Both the position numbers and the translations under genes were made by a program. Under the pieces are notes generated by a model. The model was not told the DNA's origin, made no database searches, and worked only from the letters and a program-made list of their open reading frames with translations. This document shows, one piece after another, positions 54,576 through 61,399 of a DNA stretch of 64,000 nt (positions are counted from its first letter, which is position 1; the number at the start of each line of letters is the position of its first letter). Source of the stretch: Fluviispira multicolorata (GTDB taxonomy: Bacteria; Bdellovibrionota_B; Oligoflexia; Silvanigrellales; Silvanigrellaceae); NCBI RefSeq assembly GCF_009208585.1, contig NZ_WFLN01000007.1:62001-126000 (forward strand), written 5' to 3'.

Positions 54576-56597
54576 ATGTCATTTTTATCTTTTCTTTCAA
54601 TTAAAAAATTCAATACATTAAGGCTGCAGTCACGAATTATTTTTGTGTGTTTAGGTCTCTTATCTGTAATAGCTTTGTTCACAATTATCTTAAATTTTTT
54701 AGGTTGGTTTCATTCAAGAAAAGAATTAGTTGAAAAGCAAAATGTTTTACAATCTGCAACAACTCAGCTTATTTCAGGACGTTTTGCCAGTCGATATAAC
54801 GAAGTAAAATCTTTTGCAACGAATCCAATTTATGAAACCATGAATGAAAATGCTATAACACATGTGCTTAATCATTATAGAAATTTCCAAGACATATATG
54901 ATATAATTCTTTTTGTTGATAAAAGAGGAAAATTCATTGCAGCAAACTCATTAGGTATGGGCGGATCTAGAATAAATGAGGACGTTTTAAAAGAAAAAAC
55001 ATATGAGAATGAAGATTGGTTTATAAATGTAATGGAAAGTAAAACTTCTGATGACCCAGAAAGAAAATTAATGGGGACTTATGTTGAAGATGTACAAATT
55101 GATTTGATCTCTTCTATTGCTTATGGGGTTAAGAAATTAGGAAATAGCTTTAGCACTGCAGTCAAAAATTCAAAAGGTGAAATAATTGGAGTTCTTTCTG
55201 TTCGAGCAAATTTAATTTGGATGGAAGGAGAAATTCAATCTGCTTTTGAGTCGATTCGAAAACAGGGTGTTAATGAAATGGCAATAATGGTTATTAATAA
55301 AAAGGGACAAATTATTGTTAATTATGATCCTCATAGTAGAGGTGGATCAAAAGAAATTGTACGTGATTTTAGGGAAATATTAAATGTTAACTTAGCGAAT
55401 GCAGGCTATGAACCAGCTATTCACTTAATTACAAAAAAAGAAGGAATGGGTGTTTTCGTAAATCCTTTGTTTGAAAAAAAGAAAGATATTGTTGTTTATT
55501 CTCTTTTAAAATCAAAACAAATTTTACCGACTTTGGGATGGGGTGTGATCACGCGTATTCTTGAAGAAGAAGCCTATCGTAGTGTTAATAATTCATTTCT
55601 TGAGACAATATTTATAATATTTATTATTTTTATAATTTCTTTTGTTTCATTATTTTTAATTGCTTTTTCTCTTGGGAAAAAATTTATTTTTGTTTCTGAA
55701 ACTCTCGGTGATTCTGCATCTCAATCAGAACATACTAGCCTCGAACTTGATAATTCATGCAATGAAGTAAAGAAAATGACTATTGATCAGTCAAATTCTG
55801 TAAATCAAACTGCAGCGGCAATGGCTGAAATCACTTCTATGATCACCCGTACAGGAGAGCTTATAAATGAAAGTAAAGCAATTTCTGATCGAGCTAATGA
55901 AAAGTCTGTTGAAGGAACTATTTTAATGGATAAAATGGCCGAGGCAATTGCAGATATAAAGTCGACAAATCTTGAGCTCGAAAAAATGGAACAAATGATT
56001 TCAGTTATTATTAATAAAGCTTCTACCATCAATGATATTGTTTCTAAGACAGAACTTTTATCATTAAATGCATCCATAGAGTCCGCACGTGCTGGTGAGT
56101 ATGGTAAAGGATTTTCTGTCGTTTCTGAAGAAGTTGATAGCCTTGCAAAAATAAGTGGAAATGCTGCAAAAGATATCTCCGTTCTTCTCACTGAAAGTCA
56201 TATAAAAGTGAGTCAAATAATAAAAATAACTCAAGAGCGGGTGAATGAAGGATTGCAAGTGAGTCGGCGTGCTGTTGAGTCTTTTCAAAGAATTTCACTG
56301 GGTATTACAGAGATTAGGGATAGAACTAATGGAATTTATGATGGAACGAATGATCAGAAAGTAACAGTTCAGTCATCTGCTGTGTCTATGGATCTTATGA
56401 GCAATTCTGTGCATAAAAATAGTAAAGAAGCTGAAGAAACATCTAAAATTGCAAATGAAATGCGTAAACAAAGCAAAGAATTATTTAATGTTGCAAGTGA
56501 AATTCAAAATCTTATTTTGGGTGAAGGACAGCGCCAATTTAATAATATATCCGTAAAAAATAAAGAAATACTAAGAATTATTGGTAAAATTAAATAA
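54576..56597 (+). CDS. Methyl-accepting chemotaxis protein 2
   Basis: This 673-residue receptor is a paralog of the preceding gene with the same layout: membrane segment at about 20-43, Cache-like periplasmic region (LFVDKRGKFIAANSL, IIGVLSVRANLIWMEGEI), second membrane segment around 342-366, then the signalling coil with tip ELLSLNASIESARAGEYGKGFSVVSEEVDSLA near 493. The tip has Ser for Ala changes compared with its neighbour. Its start abuts the stop of the first receptor, so they form one transcript. It converges on the minus-strand chemotaxis operon, 11 bases away. Confidence 0.92.
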   Translation: MSFLSFLSIKKFNTLRLQSRIIFVCLGLLSVIALFTIILNFLGWFHSRKELVEKQNVLQSATTQLISGRFASRYNEVKSFATNPIYETMNENAITHVLNHYRNFQDIYDIILFVDKRGKFIAANSLGMGGSRINEDVLKEKTYENEDWFINVMESKTSDDPERKLMGTYVEDVQIDLISSIAYGVKKLGNSFSTAVKNSKGEIIGVLSVRANLIWMEGEIQSAFESIRKQGVNEMAIMVINKKGQIIVNYDPHSRGGSKEIVRDFREILNVNLANAGYEPAIHLITKKEGMGVFVNPLFEKKKDIVVYSLLKSKQILPTLGWGVITRILEEEAYRSVNNSFLETIFIIFIIFIISFVSLFLIAFSLGKKFIFVSETLGDSASQSEHTSLELDNSCNEVKKMTIDQSNSVNQTAAAMAEITSMITRTGELINESKAISDRANEKSVEGTILMDKMAEAIADIKSTNLELEKMEQMISVIINKASTINDIVSKTELLSLNASIESARAGEYGKGFSVVSEEVDSLAKISGNAAKDISVLLTESHIKVSQIIKITQERVNEGLQVSRRAVESFQRISLGITEIRDRTNGIYDGTNDQKVTVQSSAVSMDLMSNSVHKNSKEAEETSKIANEMRKQSKELFNVASEIQNLILGEGQRQFNNISVKNKEILRIIGKIK

Positions 56598-56608
56598 TAA
56601 TAAAAAGA

Positions 56609-57682
56609 TTATTTTAGATTTTCTTTTGAATAACTTTGCTGAGAATTTTTTTCAGCCGCTAAAAGTCTTGCTGTTGTTTGTTGAATTTCAGCTAAACATT
56701 CTTTTAGTAACTCTCGTTCTTTTGAGTGTTCAAATTCTGGATTTTTATCACTTATAAGTGAATCAATTTTTTGTATAAAGACAAATATTTTAAAACATGA
56801 TTTTGAAATAGTTATGAGTTCATTCCATAAATTTTTTGAGCGCATAGCTCTTCCAATAACAAGTAAAATACTATCAATGGTAAATGGTTTGTCTATAAAA
56901 TCAATAACTCCGAATCTAAGAAATTTCTGTACATGTTCGCGTGATATATTTCCAGAAACAAATACAATTGGTATATAAATATTAATATTTCGTACTTTTT
57001 GTGTAAATTCAAGCCCATCTATTCCTGGCATTTTAAGATCTGTCATTATAACATCAATATTTTGAGTTTTTAATATTTCTAAGGCGGTTGCTGCGTGGTC
57101 ACATGTTGTAACATAATAATTTTCATTTTGTAGCATCTCTTGAATGCTTTCTAGAAGTTCATTATCGTCATCACAAACAAGTATACTTCCTTTTTTGTTT
57201 TCATTATTTTTTGATTGACTCACCTTGGGAATAAATTCAGTAGTAATTTTGTTTTCATACTTATTATTTTCTATTTTTTTATTTAATTTTTCTTCTAAAA
57301 TAGCATCAATTTTATTTTCAGTTTTAGTTAAATGAATGAGTATAGCTTTTAAATTTTTATGCAGTATGGAAACAGCTTGTTTTAAGCAATCGTTGCCTTC
57401 TAAAAGTAGTTCAATAATTTCTTGAGTTGTATCTATTTTTCCATCACGAATTCCAACGAGAAGGGTTTCAAATTTATGGGTAAAGTTTGCAATTTCATGG
57501 TAACCAACTGTTGCACTCGATCCTTTAATTGTATGCATAATGCGTAATAATTTTGGCATTTTTGAAAAATCTTGAGGATTATTTTCCAATTGCATGAAAA
57601 TGTTTTCTATGTCCTCAAGCATTTCACTTGTTTCTGCTAAGAACGTATAACGTATCTCAGATTCAAATGTTGCTTCGTTCAT
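56609..57682 (-). CDS. HPt-receiver hybrid signalling protein
   Basis: This 357-residue protein combines an N-terminal HPt domain (about 1-110, MHTIKGSSATVGY with the phosphorylatable His) with a receiver domain (about 165-285). The receiver has the acidic pair in CDDDN, the phospho-acceptor Asp in MTDLKMPG, the SGN segment and the Lys in DKPF. A Lys/Asn-rich linker joins them, and the last 70 residues are helical. It is the last gene of the chemotaxis operon, and could act as a phosphate sink or relay for CheA. Confidence 0.88.
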   Translation of the reverse strand: MNEATFESEIRYTFLAETSEMLEDIENIFMQLENNPQDFSKMPKLLRIMHTIKGSSATVGYHEIANFTHKFETLLVGIRDGKIDTTQEIIELLLEGNDCLKQAVSILHKNLKAILIHLTKTENKIDAILEEKLNKKIENNKYENKITTEFIPKVSQSKNNENKKGSILVCDDDNELLESIQEMLQNENYYVTTCDHAATALEILKTQNIDVIMTDLKMPGIDGLEFTQKVRNINIYIPIVFVSGNISREHVQKFLRFGVIDFIDKPFTIDSILLVIGRAMRSKNLWNELITISKSCFKIFVFIQKIDSLISDKNPEFEHSKERELLKECLAEIQQTTARLLAAEKNSQQSYSKENLK

Positions 57683-57733
57683 AATTATACTTCCTCAGAG
57701 GAATTTCAAAGTTATGAGCATTTTTAAAAAGAA

Positions 57734-58567
57734 TCACTTTAATCTATGTACGCATATATTGCCATAAGTTTCAAAATCAAAGTCATTGGAAAGTTGCAAT
57801 AAACTTTCTGCACCACCTAAAATTAAATATCCCCTTGGATTTAATAATTTTGCAAAACGTGCAATAATATTTTTTTTATTTTCTACGCTTTGATAAATTA
57901 AAACATTTCTACAAAATATAATATCAAATGTTCCGATATTAGGCCAATCATGTAATAGGTTTAATTGTTTAAATGTCATAAAAGTTGAAAGTTCAGGTTT
58001 GGCTTTATAACTTGGTAAACTAGATGTCTCTGTTATAATTTGCTCAAAATACTTAATCATCAAGTTTGCAGAGAGTCCCCTTTGTATTTCAAGTTGAGAA
58101 AATATTCCGCTAGAAGCCTGTTTTAATACTCTTTCGCTGATATCCGTTCCAAGTAATTCATACGATTTATTTATCCCTTTGGCTTTTAATTCTGCCATTA
58201 TCATTGCTAATGTATAAGGTTCTTGCCCTGTACTTGTTGCTGCGCACCATATCCTAATTTTTTCACTCTTTTCCATTATTTTAGGAACAAAGTGCGATTT
58301 AAAAAAATCAAAGACTTTTGGATCTCTAAAAAAGGATGTTTCATTATTGGTAGCGGTGTCAAGAATAAGTAATTTTGCAGATTGATTGAGTCCATTTCTT
58401 TGAATGTCATTCCATAAAGAAAGAATATCTGGGAAATTTAAAAATTTAATTAGATTTTGCAGTCGACTGAATAATAAAAATTTATTTGTTTCATCGTATT
58501 GTATGCCTGTTTCTTTTTCAATAAGATTTGAAAAATATTTAAAAATATTGTCATTAAATTCTTCCAT
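57734..58567 (-). CDS. cheR: Chemotaxis protein methyltransferase CheR
   Basis: CheR methylates glutamates on chemoreceptors using S-adenosylmethionine. The N-terminal helical domain is followed by NNETSFFRDPKVFDFF, the SAM site RIWCAATSTGQEPYTLAMI, ELLGTDISERVLKQA, and the second signature DIIFCRNVLIYQ. At 277 residues the length is normal. Neither receptor shows a C-terminal pentapeptide tether. It is in the operon 5 bases after cheY. Confidence 0.94.
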   Translation of the reverse strand: MEEFNDNIFKYFSNLIEKETGIQYDETNKFLLFSRLQNLIKFLNFPDILSLWNDIQRNGLNQSAKLLILDTATNNETSFFRDPKVFDFFKSHFVPKIMEKSEKIRIWCAATSTGQEPYTLAMIMAELKAKGINKSYELLGTDISERVLKQASSGIFSQLEIQRGLSANLMIKYFEQIITETSSLPSYKAKPELSTFMTFKQLNLLHDWPNIGTFDIIFCRNVLIYQSVENKKNIIARFAKLLNPRGYLILGGAESLLQLSNDFDFETYGNICVHRLK

Positions 58568-58572
58568 ATTAT

Positions 58573-58941
58573 TTAATATTCTCCTTCAAGGAGGGAATTG
58601 ATTTTGCCTATGATTATATCTTTTGTAAAAGGTTTTATAATATAGTCTTTCGCGCCTTTTTGCATTGCATCTGTAATTTCGGGCATAGAATTTTTTGTTG
58701 TCATCATGAAGATCGTTTGGTTAGGATGATTTTTAATTATAATAGGTAAGGTATCAATACCGCTTAATTCTGGCATTTCCCAATCAAGTAAAATAAGATC
58801 TGCTTGAAAATTTGTTTCTTTTATTGCACTAATTGCTTCGAGTCCATTGTAAACATGTTGAAATTCTAAATTAGGCAAGTCTAGCATTTCTTCAAGCAGG
58901 CGATGAACAGATTTTGAATCATCCACTATGAGAATTTTCAT
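58573..58941 (-). CDS. cheY: CheY-like single-domain response regulator
   Basis: This stand-alone receiver of 122 residues has the acidic pocket (VDDSKS), the phospho-acceptor Asp in LDWEMPELSG, the Thr in MMTTKNS and the Lys in IIKPFTK. There is no output domain. In this operon it is the likely diffusible product of CheA phosphotransfer; whether it targets a flagellar switch or another output cannot be told, as no motility genes are in the window. Confidence 0.92.
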   Translation of the reverse strand: MKILIVDDSKSVHRLLEEMLDLPNLEFQHVYNGLEAISAIKETNFQADLILLDWEMPELSGIDTLPIIIKNHPNQTIFMMTTKNSMPEITDAMQKGAKDYIIKPFTKDIIIGKINSLLEGEY

Positions 58942-58944
58942 GAT

Positions 58945-59757
58945 TTATCCTTTTATTCTAAATGTTTCATTAAATTTATTTATCAGTATTTTTTGATTTT
59001 CATCTAAATTTATTTCATTATTAAAATTTTTAAGACAATTACAGTAATGAATAAGTACTTGTGCTGCAAGATCTATTATTTCAATAATTTTTTGTAATTC
59101 AATAGGTCCATTATTATCTATTATTTTTTGGAAATATTTTACGACTTCATTTGCAACTTTTTGACTATATTCTGCACCTAGAAAATTAGCTGCAGCTCTG
59201 ACTGCAACAAATTCTGCTAAAGCTTTTCGTGTTTCTATTTTGATATTTTCAGCAGAAATATTTTCATCCTTCAATGCTATTATTATTTTTTGAATATTTG
59301 GTAAGATATTGTTATTAAAACAAGCAGTATATTCATTTGATAATGTTGGATTATGGGCTTCTGGGATTTTTATTTCTTTTATTGATGACCCTTTGAGTGT
59401 ATTTATAATATCTGTATAGTGAGCAAATGCTGTTGAAAGAGAATCTAAATTAAAATATCCTTTTTGAATTAAGATTTCTCCAAATGGTTTATGTGTGCTT
59501 TGAATTTTTTTAGACACTTCTTGTGAGAAATTGTATGTCCAAAAACCTAAAGATTTAGCGCTACTACGAAAATCCATTCCTTCTTTTTGCTGATGAATTA
59601 AAATTTCTAATAAATCATTTTTACTTAGCATATTTAAACTGTAAATTATCTCCGCAGTAGAAGGAATATGACTTAGATGTTCTATAAATGCTTCTAAAAG
59701 CTGTTCAGGCTCAATTAACTTTTTATCTAAAAGAAATTCACAAAATAATTTAGGCAT
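58945..59757 (-). CDS. Uncharacterised chemotaxis-operon protein
   Basis: This 270-residue protein lies between cheB and cheY. Its N-terminal half carries two similar helical stretches (FLLDKKLIEPEQLLEAF and FGEILIQKGYFNLDSLSTAF) resembling the short repeat found in N-terminal domains of type II secretion or MshE-like proteins. The C-terminal half is helical (IRKALAEF-type, AAANFLGAEYSQKVANEVVKYF). It has no membrane segment. ATG 59757 is chosen with GAGG 6 nt upstream; the earlier in-frame start at 59799 would overlap cheB. I do not know its function; its place suggests a chemosensory accessory protein. Confidence 0.7.
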   Translation of the reverse strand: MPKLFCEFLLDKKLIEPEQLLEAFIEHLSHIPSTAEIIYSLNMLSKNDLLEILIHQQKEGMDFRSSAKSLGFWTYNFSQEVSKKIQSTHKPFGEILIQKGYFNLDSLSTAFAHYTDIINTLKGSSIKEIKIPEAHNPTLSNEYTACFNNNILPNIQKIIIALKDENISAENIKIETRKALAEFVAVRAAANFLGAEYSQKVANEVVKYFQKIIDNNGPIELQKIIEIIDLAAQVLIHYCNCLKNFNNEINLDENQKILINKFNETFRIKG

Positions 59758-59765
59758 TGTTGGCC

Positions 59766-60866
59766 TCACGAAATCATTTTTATTAAATATTGAGCACACT
59801 CATCTAAATTTCCCATGCCATCATAAGCACCTGTGGCATGAACAGATCCAGGCATGCCCCAAACTGTTGATGATTCAGCATCTTGTATAATAATTTTTCC
59901 AGCAGCTTCTTTAATGGCCTTTGCTCCTATCATTCCATCTTCTCCCATTCCTGTTAAAACAAAGGCCACACAATTATTTCCATAAATTTTTGCGAGTGAT
60001 TCAAATAAGGTATCAACTGCGGGGCGGACAGAATTGCGTTTGGGGCCTTGATCTAGGCAGATTACAATGTTTTGTCCATCTTTTGCCTTATCAATGCTCA
60101 TATGAAAATCACCCGGTGCTACATATATGTGTCCTGCTAAGGCTGTTTCTCCATGCTTTGCTTCATGAGTGGGATGCCCGCTGATGACTGCAATTCTATT
60201 TGCAAGAGCTTCAGTAAATTTGGGTGGCATATGTTGGGTTAAAAATATTGGGATATTGAGAGGAACATTTTTTATTTTTTCAAATATCTTTTCAAGGGCA
60301 GTGGGGCCGCCTGTAGAAGATCCAAAACCAATAACTTTTGGTTTAGTGTTTGTAAGATTTTGATATGAGAATTTTTTTTCATAAATATTTTCTTGAGGTA
60401 TGTTTTGAGTAGGTTCAATTGTTATTTCTTTGTCTTTTTTATTTATGTAGATTAAATTTCGATCAATTTTTGATTTAAACTGTAAAATTTTAGGAATCAA
60501 TTCTTTTTGAATTCCTTCAAATGCTTCATCAAGTGAGCCTGAAGAGATTGGTTTTGAGATAAAATCTGAGGCACCTGCCCTTAACGCTGCGAGTGCGAGA
60601 TCAATTCCTTCTCCTGTAGGAGTTGCAAAAACAATGACTTTTTGTAGAAATGATTTTTTTTTCATTTCTTCGAGCATTGTTATGCCATCCATAACAGGCA
60701 TTTCTAAATCTAAAATTATAACATCAATTGTATTTTGCTCTAAACGTTCCAGTGCAATTTTACCGTTTGCAGCGCTTGTAACTACAACTATATCATTAAT
60801 CCCTTCAAGTGCAGATTTTATTTGTGAGCGAAATACAACGGAATCATCTACTATAAGGACTCTCAT
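59766..60866 (-). CDS. cheB: Chemotaxis protein-glutamate methylesterase/deamidase CheB
   Basis: CheB removes receptor methyl groups and is activated by CheA. The receiver domain (about 1-120) has VDDSV, LDLEMPVMDG, ATPTG and SKPIS. The esterase domain (about 180-366) has the catalytic Ser in GSSTGGP, His in TQHMPP and Asp in LTGMGEDG. A 60-residue linker joins them. The length of 366 is normal and all key residues are intact. Confidence 0.95.
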   Translation of the reverse strand: MRVLIVDDSVVFRSQIKSALEGINDIVVVTSAANGKIALERLEQNTIDVIILDLEMPVMDGITMLEEMKKKSFLQKVIVFATPTGEGIDLALAALRAGASDFISKPISSGSLDEAFEGIQKELIPKILQFKSKIDRNLIYINKKDKEITIEPTQNIPQENIYEKKFSYQNLTNTKPKVIGFGSSTGGPTALEKIFEKIKNVPLNIPIFLTQHMPPKFTEALANRIAVISGHPTHEAKHGETALAGHIYVAPGDFHMSIDKAKDGQNIVICLDQGPKRNSVRPAVDTLFESLAKIYGNNCVAFVLTGMGEDGMIGAKAIKEAAGKIIIQDAESSTVWGMPGSVHATGAYDGMGNLDECAQYLIKMIS

Positions 60867-60911
60867 ATCCGTTCCTTTAAAACAAAAAAATATACAGTGC
60901 TTACAATAACT

Positions 60912-61397
60912 CTAAGTTTTATGATTTAAAAATTTTATTATATTATCAACATCAATAGCACTTAATAACGAATTAGAAATTTTATAAACGCCGATCATAT
61001 AACGACGAATATTATCAGAAATTGTTTGAGGAGTTTGCTCAAAGTCTTCTTCAGATACTTCTATTACGTCGCCGATTTCATCAACTTGAAATGAGATTAA
61101 CATACCATCAATTTTACAAACAATATTTATAAATTCATCTGGTAGCTGTTCATGAAAACCAAATAACTCCCTTAAACCAATTGCGGTTGCAACTTGCCCT
61201 CTTAAATTTATAAGACCTCTTACATAATCAGGAGCCAAAGGAATGGGGGTCATTGTCATGGAACGAACCACTTCTTGAACACGGCTCACTTCAATTCCAT
61301 AGAGGCGATTGTCCAAGTAAAATGCTGAAAATTGTTTTGTATTAACTGACTTGTTATTAATTAATACTTCTTGGTTTTTAGATATATCTTCATGCAT
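60912..61397 (-). CDS. cheW: Chemotaxis adaptor protein CheW
   Basis: CheW links CheA to receptors. The SH3-like pattern is present: FSAFYLDNRLYGIEVSRVQEVVRSMTMTPIPLAPDYVRGLINLRGQVATAIGLRELFG and ISFQVDEIGDVIEVSEEDFEQTP. At 161 residues it is standard. It is 2 bases downstream of cheA's stop on the minus strand, so translation is probably coupled. Confidence 0.95.
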   Translation of the reverse strand: MHEDISKNQEVLINNKSVNTKQFSAFYLDNRLYGIEVSRVQEVVRSMTMTPIPLAPDYVRGLINLRGQVATAIGLRELFGFHEQLPDEFINIVCKIDGMLISFQVDEIGDVIEVSEEDFEQTPQTISDNIRRYMIGVYKISNSLLSAIDVDNIIKFLNHKT

Positions 61398-61399
61398 TT

